The notes: a model not told the origin generated them from the letters alone. A stretch of 7,200 nucleotides of DNA from a bacterium (GCA_030612965.1 JAUWMW010000117.1:1-7200), one strand, 5' to 3'; positions 1 through 6,882 are shown, counted from the first letter of the stretch. Made by a program: numbers and translations.

Positions 1-1010
1 CCGAACGGGTACTGAGTCAGCAGCAGGTAACGGGTACCGTCGGCGCCGAATTCGGTCACCATGTCATTGGGATCTATCTTGGCTCCAAGCGACTTCGACA
101 TTTTCTGACCGTCGACGGTGAAAAAACCGTGCAGAAAGATCGTGTCCGGCGTCTTCACACCTGCCGCCATCAGCATTGCCGGCCAATAGAGACAGTGAAA
201 CTTCAGAATGTCCTTGGCCATTAGATGGACCACCTCACCACCCTGCCACCACTTGTCGAACTTGCCCGGATCATCGGCATAGCCGACAGCCGAGATGTAG
301 TTGGATAAGGCATCGACCCAGACGTAAGCCACCTGAGACTCATCGAACGACAGCGGGATCCCCCATTTCACTTTTTCGCGCGAGAGCGAAAAGTCCGGAA
401 GGTCCTGATTGATCAGACCGAGCACCTCGCGGCGACGCTCCTTTGGCAGAATCAGCATTTCCTCGGATTCGATCCTCTCTTTCAAAAGCGGCAGGAAAGC
501 ACTGAGCCGGAAGAAGTAGTTCTTCTCTTTGAGCTTTTCGGGTGCTTTGAGATGGTCGGGGCAAAGACCGTCGACCAGTTCCTTTTCGGTGAGGAACTTC
601 TCGCAGCCGGTGCAGTAGAGACCCTCATAGTAGTCCGAGTACACCACATCGCGACCATCAGTAGTCTTAGCCGCACGCATAGCATTGAGGATCTTCCAAA
701 CCGCCTTTTCGTGTCGCTCGGAAGTTGTCCGAATGAAATCATCGTTGGCGATATCAAGATTTTTCCAGGCCTGCTGGTAAGTCTGAACGGTCCGATCACA
801 AAACTCGATTTCCGACACACCGGCCTCCGCAGCTGCTTCGGCCACCTTGGAACCATGCTCGTCAGTGCCGGTGAGGAAGAAGGAATCACGACCGGCCAGT
901 CGATGAAATCGGGCCAGGATATCGGCTGCAATAGTGGTGTAGGCGTGGCCGATATGCGGTTTGTCATTCACATAGTAGATCGGTGTGGTGACATAAAAGG
1001 GTCGCGGCAA
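1..1010 (-). CDS. metG: Methionyl-tRNA synthetase, C-terminal part off the window
   Basis: Class I aminoacyl-tRNA synthetase that charges tRNA-Met with methionine in the cytoplasm. The first 336 codons are present and the reading frame runs off the left edge uninterrupted. Visible motifs are the N-terminal strand RPFYVTTPIYYVND, HIGH at residues 19-22, a single zinc knuckle (C133-x2-C136 and C150-x2-H153) in the connective peptide, the WVDALSNYIS stretch near 231-240, and KMSKS at 303-307 (positions 104-90). One knuckle of the CxxC/CxxH kind resembles the Thermus type rather than the two-knuckle E. coli type. No ATG fits the start. I chose TTG at 1010 because it begins just before the conserved N-terminus, has AGAGGAG 7 nt upstream, and lies after an in-frame TGA at 1016-1014. 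That TGA is also the ricT stop, so only 3 nt separate the two genes. The anticodon-binding domain and any C-terminal dimerisation domain are outside the window. Confidence 0.97.
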   Translation of the reverse strand, partial: MPRPFYVTTPIYYVNDKPHIGHAYTTIAADILARFHRLAGRDSFFLTGTDEHGSKVAEAAAEAGVSEIEFCDRTVQTYQQAWKNLDIANDDFIRTTSERHEKAVWKILNAMRAAKTTDGRDVVYSDYYEGLYCTGCEKFLTEKELVDGLCPDHLKAPEKLKEKNYFFRLSAFLPLLKERIESEEMLILPKERRREVLGLINQDLPDFSLSREKVKWGIPLSFDESQVAYVWVDALSNYISAVGYADDPGKFDKWWQGGEVVHLMAKDILKFHCLYWPAMLMAAGVKTPDTIFLHGFFTVDGQKMSKSLGAKIDPNDMVTEFGADGTRYLLLTQYPF

Positions 1011-1013
1011 AAG

Positions 1014-1955
1014 TCAGCTCCTCTCTGAGTCGGAATCGGACGAAGCTGCATCGTCCTTGTCCAGTGCTTTTTCTTTCGGCAGATCGGTTGAGGTCCTTGG
1101 CCTTGAGGTAGAGTTGTTACGTCCCCCACCGCCTGCTTCAGAGGGCGGCGCTGCATCAGGACTGACGAGGCCATCGGCGGAACAGTTGAAGCGTCGATTT
1201 TCTTCACCTCGGATGATCGCTTCCTGGCGAAAGACATCAATCCTCTCGATGGTTCCCTCATCGCCGCTCTTTGTTTTGACGAAAGTACCAACCGCCGGAA
1301 ATCTGCGCTTGCACTCCGAATAGAAGCCGGCCTCATAGCGCAAACAGCATAGCAGCCGGCCACAGTTGCCGGATATCTTGGCCGGATTGAGCGGCAGATC
1401 CTGCTCGCGTGCGTGCTGAGTGGAAACCGGGGCGAAATCCCGGATGAAGGTGTTGCAGCATTGTCGCAATCCACAGATACCGTAGCCTCCGATGCGACGA
1501 GCCTCGTCCCGGACGCCGATCTGACGCAGCTCGATGCGAGTCCGGTAGCGCCCGGCCAATTCCTTCACCAGGTCCCGAAAATCAACCCGGTGATCGGCCG
1601 TGAAGAATATGGTCATCTTGTTGCCGTCGAATTGACACTCAACATCGATGATCTTCATCGACAAACCGTGTTTGGAGACTGACTCCGCAATCTCCGATTT
1701 GAAGCCGGTCTCTTTTTGGCGAAGTTCGCCCATGGCCTCGACATCGTCCTCGGATGCCCGGCGCAGGATTGAGCGTGGTCGGCCCTGGTCGGCACATTTG
1801 ACCTCCGCCCCTACTTTATTGTGTAAGACACCTGCGTCCTCCCCTCGTTCCGCCTGTACGATGACCAGGTCATTAGCCTTGAGGGAGTGGTAGTAACTAT
1901 TGAAGAAAAACTCTCTGCGCGAACCTTTGAATTCCACCAGATACAACTCAGCCAT
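1014..1955 (-). CDS. ricT: PSP1-domain protein, RicT/YaaT family
   Basis: A 313-residue homologue of Bacillus RicT (YaaT). There RicT forms the Ric complex, which binds [4Fe-4S] clusters and influences RNase Y-dependent RNA processing. The PSP1 C-terminal core is at about 146-210 and reads IGVRDEARRIGGYGICG, followed by CC at 166-167, then KISGNCGRLLCCLRYE at 193-208. Cysteines C161, C166, C167, C198, C203 and C204 match the conserved cluster-binding pattern. The N-terminal part (1-110) carries the less conserved PSP1 half. The last 45 or so residues are a Gly/Ser/Pro and then Asp/Ser-rich tail, probably disordered. The ATG at 1955 has GGAG 7 nt upstream. The gene lies 39 nt after holB and 3 nt before metG, matching the holB-yaaT linkage known from Bacillus. 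Whether this organism has RicA, RicF or RNase Y cannot be seen here, so the molecular role is inferred. Confidence 0.93.
   Translation of the reverse strand: MAELYLVEFKGSRREFFFNSYYHSLKANDLVIVQAERGEDAGVLHNKVGAEVKCADQGRPRSILRRASEDDVEAMGELRQKETGFKSEIAESVSKHGLSMKIIDVECQFDGNKMTIFFTADHRVDFRDLVKELAGRYRTRIELRQIGVRDEARRIGGYGICGLRQCCNTFIRDFAPVSTQHAREQDLPLNPAKISGNCGRLLCCLRYEAGFYSECKRRFPAVGTFVKTKSGDEGTIERIDVFRQEAIIRGEENRRFNCSADGLVSPDAAPPSEAGGGGRNNSTSRPRTSTDLPKEKALDKDDAASSDSDSERS
1018..1024 (-). promoter_or_regulatory. Ribosome binding site fixing the TTG start of metG
   Basis: On the minus strand the sequence reads AGAGGAG, followed 7 nt later by TTG at 1010. The site lies inside the last codons of ricT, so metG translation is probably coupled to ricT. 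It is the main reason for accepting a TTG start. Confidence 0.75.
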
Positions 1956-1994
1956 GGGCCTGCTCCATTTTCTATCGGCTCTCAGGCGGCGCTA

Positions 1995-3128
1995 TTAGCG
2001 GGCAGCTTCAACAGAGGCCTTCAATTTGAGCACCAGAGCCGTCAGTGAGCCAAGAATATGCACATTCAGGCCCAGATCGGCAAGGCTAATCTTGATTTGC
2101 GCCGACATAGCGGCGGCCACCCGAGAATCGACAAAATGGGTCGACAAATGCTTCAGATCGGCGGCGAAGTCGATATTGGTCAACTCCTGCTCCTCGCCGA
2201 CCTGGGCATAGCGGGAACAGTCGCGTAGCAGCGATTGCCAAAGTCGCAGGATATCCTCGGCCTCACCTCTATCGCGTGGATTTACCAGTTCGGCCAGGTG
2301 CGTCACTACCGACGGTGCGTCCTCGGTAAGAAGCGCCTTGAAAAGCATAAATCCAACGGCCCGCCGTGAGGTGTCGGATTCTTCGCCGCTGTCGATTAGT
2401 TCGACAGCCTGCCCCAGGGAACCGTCGGATATGCGGGCAAGCAGCCGGGCGCGTTTCTCGCTAAGGTCGTAGTTTTGAATGAGGTACTGTTCAATCGCGT
2501 CAGGGCGAATTCGCTCCAACCTGATTCTCTGAGCCCGTGACTGAATGGTCGGCAGCAGCGACTCCGGACGTTCGGCGGTGAGAACTATGACGGTATCGGA
2601 AGGTGGTTCCTCAATCATTTTCAGAAGCGCATCGGCGGAATCGGCTCTCATCTTCTCCATACGATCGAACAGAGCCAGCCGCGTAATACCGTCGGGCGCT
2701 TTGCGGCTGAGACTTCGCTTTATCTCGCGGGCGGTGGCGATTGGGATATTGGTGGTGGCCGTGGCCGATAACCGGCAAAAAGGCTCCCGGCGCCTGTTGG
2801 CCAGGATTTCGTTGGTTATCTCAATAGCATCATCTGATGTTTTGGCCGGCGGCAGCGGCAGGGCCACCAGGAGCCCCTGGAAACTGAGATTGTAGATGGC
2901 GCAGCAATGACGGCAGGTTCCGCATGGTCGGAGTTCTCCGTCAGGCAAATCCGATTGGACCGGCTTGTCACAGTTGAGCAACGCCGCCAGGGCAACGGCC
3001 AGGGGCCAGTGCCCAAAGCCATCACGACCGTGGAACAGATAGGTTCCGGCTACCCGATCCGCAGCATACGCCCGCGACAATATCGTCCAGGCTTTGGGCT
3101 GAAACTGTGTGATATCAAAAGGAGTCAA
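1995..3128 (-). CDS. holB: DNA polymerase III subunit delta'
   Basis: Clamp-loader subunit (AAA+ family) that works with delta and the DnaX subunits to load the sliding clamp. The protein is 377 residues, longer than the roughly 330 of E. coli HolB. A zinc-binding pattern C53...C69-x2-C72-x2-C75 follows the P-loop region. The P-loop is degenerate (HGRDGFGHWPLA at 33-44, no GKT), the Walker B equivalent reads LALFDRMEKM (151-160, no DE), and the SRC motif is replaced by SRAQ (197-200). The stretch ADALLKMIEEPPSDT is typical of clamp loaders. Loss of both Walker motifs fits a non-ATP-binding delta' rather than DnaX. The start is TTG at 3128: an in-frame TGA stands 12 nt upstream of it and no ATG or GTG precedes the conserved N-terminus. 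The upstream GGA is weak. The gene overlaps the end of the envC-like gene by 14 nt, so it probably depends on coupled translation. Confidence 0.9.
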   Translation of the reverse strand: MTPFDITQFQPKAWTILSRAYAADRVAGTYLFHGRDGFGHWPLAVALAALLNCDKPVQSDLPDGELRPCGTCRHCCAIYNLSFQGLLVALPLPPAKTSDDAIEITNEILANRRREPFCRLSATATTNIPIATAREIKRSLSRKAPDGITRLALFDRMEKMRADSADALLKMIEEPPSDTVIVLTAERPESLLPTIQSRAQRIRLERIRPDAIEQYLIQNYDLSEKRARLLARISDGSLGQAVELIDSGEESDTSRRAVGFMLFKALLTEDAPSVVTHLAELVNPRDRGEAEDILRLWQSLLRDCSRYAQVGEEQELTNIDFAADLKHLSTHFVDSRVAAAMSAQIKISLADLGLNVHILGSLTALVLKLKASVEAAR

Positions 3129-4281
3129 ATCTAATCCATTTCACGGGATCCAGCGGTTCTCGACCTAATCTCAATTCGAATTTCAGACGACCCTCACCAG
3201 CCACCGTCGCCAGTTTATCGGCGGCGTGGAGATACCGGCCGATCGTGACGGTGACGTCGGCCAGACCGGCGTAGGTACTGTAGTACTGGTCGCCATGGTC
3301 CAGGATAATGAATTTCCCGTAGCCGCGCAAATCCCCAATGTAGGCCACCGTACCCGATGCTACAGCGCTGACTTCGCGGCCGGGAGCAGCTTTGATGGTA
3401 ATCCCCGGAGAGAACGACTTGAGCCTGGTCACCGGGTGTACCTTGGAACCAAAAGCCTCGACAATCTTCCCCCTGACCGGTGGTGGCAGGTGACCTTCCA
3501 GAGTGGCAAACAGCGACGGCGACGCCGGTTGGTCACCGGAGCGGGGACGATGTTCTGTTTCCAGCCGGGCAAGGATCGCCTCCATCTCCTCAGCAGCCTG
3601 CTGCAACATTATCAGGTGGTCAGCCTCCTCGGTCTTGCGGCGGCGCAGCGCCTGCAATCTTTTCTGTTCGCGTTCTTTTCGGCTTTTATCGAGAGCGGTC
3701 GTTGTTTCCTTCTTTTTCTTCAGACCGGCGACGCGGTCCTTCTCCCCGCTATATCCCTTCAATAGAGCGACCGATTCATCAAGGAAATCCGAGGCCGCAG
3801 CCACGTTGCCGGCCTCGAATCCCGCCACAGCGGTCAGGTACTTCACGCGACGGTTCAACTCCAACTCCCGATTGGGGTGGTCTGAGGTCGTCTCGGTAGG
3901 GCTGCGGGTTGCGAGATAGAAGCGGCGGATACTCCTGAGGAAACGTTGGCGCGTCTGCTCATGGTTGAGGCGACTCAGGTCCAACTGTTGCTCGGCGGAA
4001 GCAATATCACCTTTGACTTTCTTCAGTTTCCGGCTGAGGCGACCGATCACCTTTCGGTTTGAAGCGATTTTCTGGTCGTACTCGGAAATACCTCCCAGGA
4101 CTCCCAACTCCTCGGCCTTGAGAGAGTCAAGTCGGTTTTGTCCCTGCTCGACTTCGCGTTGGATCTGTTCGAGTTCCTTCTTCTGGTTGAGGATCTTCTC
4201 CTTCTGCCCCTGTGCCTGAGTTATCGTAAACAAGATCAGGGCAAGAGCGACTATCAGAGTTGTCAGACTTCGTTGGATCAT
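3115..4281 (-). CDS. envC: EnvC-like murein hydrolase activator (coiled coil plus degenerate LytM/M23 domain)
   Basis: Predicted exported protein of 388 residues. A signal peptide occupies 1-25 (MIQRSLTTLIVALALILF, then TQAQG). A long charged coiled-coil region rich in Lys, Glu, Gln and Arg spans about 26-245, and a C-terminal LytM/M23 domain lies at about 267-382. The M23 metal site is missing: the usual HxGxDI position reads SPGITI (291-296), and the usual YAHL reads YAGL (337-340). This matches EnvC-type proteins, which do not cut peptidoglycan themselves but activate periplasmic amidases when driven by FtsEX. The neighbouring ftsX ends 4 nt before this start, which supports that role. I chose ATG 4281 over an upstream ATG at 4350, because 4350 would put 23 non-signal residues in front and overlap ftsX by 65 nt. 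No strong Shine-Dalgarno is seen, so coupling to ftsX is likely. The partner amidase is not in the window. Confidence 0.88.
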   Translation of the reverse strand: MIQRSLTTLIVALALILFTITQAQGQKEKILNQKKELEQIQREVEQGQNRLDSLKAEELGVLGGISEYDQKIASNRKVIGRLSRKLKKVKGDIASAEQQLDLSRLNHEQTRQRFLRSIRRFYLATRSPTETTSDHPNRELELNRRVKYLTAVAGFEAGNVAAASDFLDESVALLKGYSGEKDRVAGLKKKKETTTALDKSRKEREQKRLQALRRRKTEEADHLIMLQQAAEEMEAILARLETEHRPRSGDQPASPSLFATLEGHLPPPVRGKIVEAFGSKVHPVTRLKSFSPGITIKAAPGREVSAVASGTVAYIGDLRGYGKFIILDHGDQYYSTYAGLADVTVTIGRYLHAADKLATVAGEGRLKFELRLGREPLDPVKWIRFDSF

Positions 4282-4285
4282 GCGT

Positions 4286-5152
4286 CTACTTGAGCATTCT
4301 CCTGATACCGAGATACCCGCTGATAAGTCCGATAACGGCAACGGCCGCAATAAACAGGGCTATTTCGCTTGGTTCCGGTAGCACCGGTTCGAACCTGGTG
4401 AATGAGATGCGTGATCGTACCCAGAGGATAGCGGCCCAGCCGGCGGCGCCGGAAAGTCCGCTGATAAGCAAACCCTCCATTAGAAAGGGGGCAGCCAAAA
4501 ACAGCTTGCCGGCACCGAGGATCTGCATCTGGTAGAATCCGACAGCGCGGGTTTGGGTCATCAGGCGGATATTGTTGGCGGAACCGATCAGAGCCGCCAG
4601 CAGAATGAGACCGCCGAGGATCATGCCCAGACTCAGGATGATAGCTCGGGTTTCTTCTGCTTTGGAAAGCCACCTTCGACCGTAAAAGACCTGGTCGACG
4701 TTCTCGAATTGAGACACCCTGGCCTCAATGGCGGTCACCGCCGCCGTAGTCAGACTGTGCTCCTCGAAAGTCAGAAGGTACGAAGCCGGCAGCGGGTTGG
4801 CGCTGTCATATCCAGCCAGAAGATCGGTACCGACCAGTTCGGCAAGCCGTTCGCGGGCCTGAGCGGCGGAAACGAATTCGACAGTGCGAACGCCATCTAT
4901 GACCTTCAGGGAGTCATGCAAAGCCAGTGCCGCCGATTCCGCGGTGGCAGGCTTTAGGAATAACTCCATCTCCAAATCGGACAAAAGGCGCGAATAGAAT
5001 CTCTCGGACGTCCCGGCCGCGATCCAGAATAGATCGAAGAGCAGAAACAGCAGGGTTAGCGACATCAGTGAACTAATCGTCGTACCGGAATGACCGATCA
5101 GGTTGCGAAAAAGTTCCTTGACTGTGTGCCAAAGCAATCTCACGCCAGACAC
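4286..5152 (-). CDS. ftsX: Cell-division ABC transporter membrane protein FtsX
   Basis: Inner-membrane partner of FtsE that passes a signal to a periplasmic amidase activator. The 288 residues show the FtsX layout: a short cytoplasmic N-terminus, a membrane segment at about 27-47, a large periplasmic domain at about 48-168, then three membrane segments near 170-192, 218-245 and 263-283. The family motif NPLPASY occurs at 119-125 in the periplasmic domain, and a conserved segment ANNIRLMTQTRAVGFYQMQ follows the second membrane helix. The start is GTG at 5152, giving a 13-nt overlap with ftsE. A second GTG at 5143 would give the classic 4-nt GTGA overlap and a protein 3 residues shorter, and the sequence does not decide between them. 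The envC-like gene follows after 4 nt, so the three genes appear to encode one complex. Confidence 0.94.
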   Translation of the reverse strand: MSGVRLLWHTVKELFRNLIGHSGTTISSLMSLTLLFLLFDLFWIAAGTSERFYSRLLSDLEMELFLKPATAESAALALHDSLKVIDGVRTVEFVSAAQARERLAELVGTDLLAGYDSANPLPASYLLTFEEHSLTTAAVTAIEARVSQFENVDQVFYGRRWLSKAEETRAIILSLGMILGGLILLAALIGSANNIRLMTQTRAVGFYQMQILGAGKLFLAAPFLMEGLLISGLSGAAGWAAILWVRSRISFTRFEPVLPEPSEIALFIAAVAVIGLISGYLGIRRMLK

Positions 5153-5805
5153 CCGTTTTCGATTCTCAGATAATCGCTTTGCGGCAACCGCCCGGTTTCG
5201 GCCTGCGAGGTGAGAATTATCATCGACCGGCCCGACAGCGACACCCGCACCAAGTACTCGAACACGCGCTCATAAGTATCCGGGTCCAGACCGGCCGACG
5301 GCTCATCGATTATCATAAGCGGTTGGTTGGCGATGGATGCGCGGGCAAACTGAGCCAGGGTATACTCGACCCGGGTCAGGTGGCGCGGGTACAACGAGGC
5401 CTGTTTCAGCAACTTGAACTCGACGAGCATTTTCATCAACCGTTCGTGGCACACCCGACGACGCTCGGAGGCCAGCACCAGGGGAAACATCACGTTTTCC
5501 GCAACTGTCAGCCTTGGTACCAGGTCGAAAACACCTCCGACACCGCCGATGCGGCGACGAATCCGCTTCAGCAACCGTCGTGGCCTCGGCCTCAGACAGT
5601 GGCCGAACAACTCCACCGATCCGCTGTCGGGAAACCTAAGTCCCAGGATCATCTCAACCAGGGTCGTCTTGCCGGAGCCGGCCGCTCCTGATATAACTAC
5701 CGACCGCCCCGCCGTCAGCTTCAGATTGACATCCTCAAAAATCGGTTCTCCACGATCGGAAGTCATATAGACATTGTTGCACTCAACGATTGAATCAGTA
5801 GACAT
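5140..5805 (-). CDS. ftsE: FtsE-like ABC ATP-binding protein with degenerate catalytic motifs
   Basis: Cytoplasmic nucleotide-binding partner of FtsX. Residues are numbered from ATG 5805. Walker A is intact (GAAGSGKT, 40-47), as are Walker B (LMIIDEP, 163-169) and the D-loop (AGLDPD). Three other motifs are altered. The Q-loop Gln position is Gly (IGGVGGVFDLVP, Gly91) with no gap against the usual IGVVFQDFRLLP. The LSGGE signature reads LTRVE (143-147). The switch His position is Ser (ILTSQ, Ser200). These changes read directly from one unbroken frame, so they are not a frameshift effect. ATG 5805 gives 221 residues, close to E. coli FtsE (222). An in-frame ATG at 5844 would add 13 residues with no family counterpart, and neither start has a good Shine-Dalgarno. 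Assignment to FtsE rests on the ABC fold plus ftsX and the envC-like gene immediately downstream. It may bind ATP but hydrolyse it poorly or not at all. Confidence 0.88.
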   Translation of the reverse strand: MSTDSIVECNNVYMTSDRGEPIFEDVNLKLTAGRSVVISGAAGSGKTTLVEMILGLRFPDSGSVELFGHCLRPRPRRLLKRIRRRIGGVGGVFDLVPRLTVAENVMFPLVLASERRRVCHERLMKMLVEFKLLKQASLYPRHLTRVEYTLAQFARASIANQPLMIIDEPSAGLDPDTYERVFEYLVRVSLSGRSMIILTSQAETGRLPQSDYLRIENGCLA

Positions 5806-5919
5806 AACGGTTGACCACGGAGGCACCTCAACTTGGTTTGACATTGCCGGCCGGCCGCACTACCTTCACGGGCAATTAACATTCGGTAATCTATACCGAA
5901 CTAAAATTGTAAAAAGGCT
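5806..5919. promoter_or_regulatory. Divergent intergenic region with probable promoters for ftsE cluster and propeller gene
   Basis: This spacer lies between divergently transcribed genes and is locally AT-rich from about 5874 to 5915, so promoters for both directions should lie here. On the plus strand TAAAAT at 5902-5907 resembles a -10 box, but no good -35 stands at the right distance (TTAACA at 5876-5881 is 20 nt away). No convincing promoter was found for the minus strand. A GC-rich 10-bp palindrome, GCCGGCCGGC, is at 5846-5855. If ftsE begins at ATG 5844, the spacer shrinks to 5845-5919. Confidence 0.4.
5882..5900. repeat. 7-bp inverted repeat, possible operator
   Basis: TTCGGTA (5882-5888) and TACCGAA (5894-5900) are perfect inverted arms around a 5-nt spacer, ATCTA. 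The repeat lies just upstream of the -10-like TAAAAT on the plus strand and in the middle of the divergent spacer. That geometry suits a dimeric repressor or activator site. No regulator family can be assigned by sight. Confidence 0.45.
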
Positions 5920-5928
5920 ATGGACCAA

Positions 5929-6882
5929 ATGACAACTAAAAATCACATGATGAGAACTCTTGTAACGGCTCTGGCTATACTGACCATCAGCGGTCAGGCT
6001 TGGGGCCAGGAGTGGCAGACTCTGAGCTTTCCTGATCGGGCCGACATCACCGGAATATGCTTTGTACATCCTGATACCGGTTTTGTTGTTACCAATGTCG
6101 GCGGGATGGGGCGCACAGTCGACGGCGGTCAAACCTGGCGTCTGTTCCAGGTAACCAAGGGTGCCGCTCTGGAGGATGTGTCCTTTGTCAGCGGCAACCT
6201 TGGTTTCGTCTGTGGTCGCGCCGGATCGCTCTACCGGACAGTCGACGGCGGCCTCAACTGGGACAACAAATGCTTGAAGGACACCATCCCATGGTTGTTC
6301 GATGTGGAGATGCTCGATGCCAAAACCGTAGTTGTTGCCGGCGCGACGCGAGCGGATGGAAAACCCTTTGAGGGACTTCTGCGGCGTTCATCCGACGGCG
6401 GCAAGAGCTTCACTGAACTGCCTGGAGTCGGGATGGGCTACAAGGAGTTCTTCTTTCGCCGAGGAGGCCCCCTGTACTTGTTAGCCACCGGCAAACTAGC
6501 TAAATCCGACGATCTCGGTGCCAGTTGGAAACCTAATTTGATAGGGTTACCCAAGCCGGGCAGAGCGCTATCGTTCTCCGGCAAAACCGGGGTGATCGCC
6601 GGGCCCAGAGGTATGATTGCCTTCAGCGCCGACAACGGCCGCACCTGGCGCTCCAACGATCAAGCCGAGGACAAGGTGTTTATCGCTGTCGAGATGATCG
6701 ATGACAAAGTCGGATATATCGGCGGTCATCCCGATGTTCTTCTCAAAACCGAGGATGGCGGGCGCACCTGGACAGACGAGACTCCGGAGACCAAATTCAC
6801 AGTGCTCGATTTTTACTTGATAGCAGATCGACTCTACGCCGTCGGCAGGGGCGGCGCGATAGCTGTCAAGAAGGTGCGGTAG
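5929..6882 (+). CDS. Secreted YCF48/BNR-repeat beta-propeller protein
   Basis: Predicted exported protein of 317 residues, with a signal peptide at about 1-27 (hydrophobic core TLVTALAILTISGQAWG, cleavage near GQ-EW). Six Asp-box motifs of the D-x-G-x-[TSN]-[WF] type occur at 65-70 (DGGQTW), 106-111 (DGGLNW), 156-161 (DGGKSF), 195-200 (DLGASW), 235-240 (DNGRTW) and 276-281 (DGGRTW), spaced 39-50 residues apart. This is the pattern of YCF48/HCF136-like and BNR/sialidase-type beta-propellers. In cyanobacteria and plastids YCF48 helps photosystem II assembly. In non-photosynthetic bacteria the family is common and mostly of unknown function, so no photosynthetic role is claimed. ATG 5929 was preferred because AAAAAGG (5911-5917) ends 11 nt upstream. 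ATG 5920 is in frame but only 2 nt from that site. The gene stands alone, divergent from ftsE. Confidence 0.85.
   Translation: MTTKNHMMRTLVTALAILTISGQAWGQEWQTLSFPDRADITGICFVHPDTGFVVTNVGGMGRTVDGGQTWRLFQVTKGAALEDVSFVSGNLGFVCGRAGSLYRTVDGGLNWDNKCLKDTIPWLFDVEMLDAKTVVVAGATRADGKPFEGLLRRSSDGGKSFTELPGVGMGYKEFFFRRGGPLYLLATGKLAKSDDLGASWKPNLIGLPKPGRALSFSGKTGVIAGPRGMIAFSADNGRTWRSNDQAEDKVFIAVEMIDDKVGYIGGHPDVLLKTEDGGRTWTDETPETKFTVLDFYLIADRLYAVGRGGAIAVKKVR

Noticed and set aside
482..967. 161-codon minus-strand open frame
   Set aside because: It is an out-of-frame shadow inside metG, with low-complexity Ser/Arg/Pro-rich translation.
552..1028. 158-codon plus-strand open frame
   Set aside because: It lies antisense to metG, whose frame carries HIGH, KMSKS and zinc motifs. 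The antisense translation shows no family pattern.
3226..3919. Several plus-strand open frames of 138-179 codons
   Set aside because: They are antisense to the envC-like gene. Their lengths follow from the GC-rich codon pattern of that gene and they show no recognisable domains.
4282..4350. Upstream ATG extension of the envC-like gene
   Set aside because: It would place 23 hydrophilic residues before a clear signal peptide and overlap ftsX by 65 nt.
4278..4673. 131-codon minus-strand open frame overlapping the end of ftsX
   Set aside because: It is an alternative frame of ftsX, and the ftsX frame continues through its last membrane helices without interruption.
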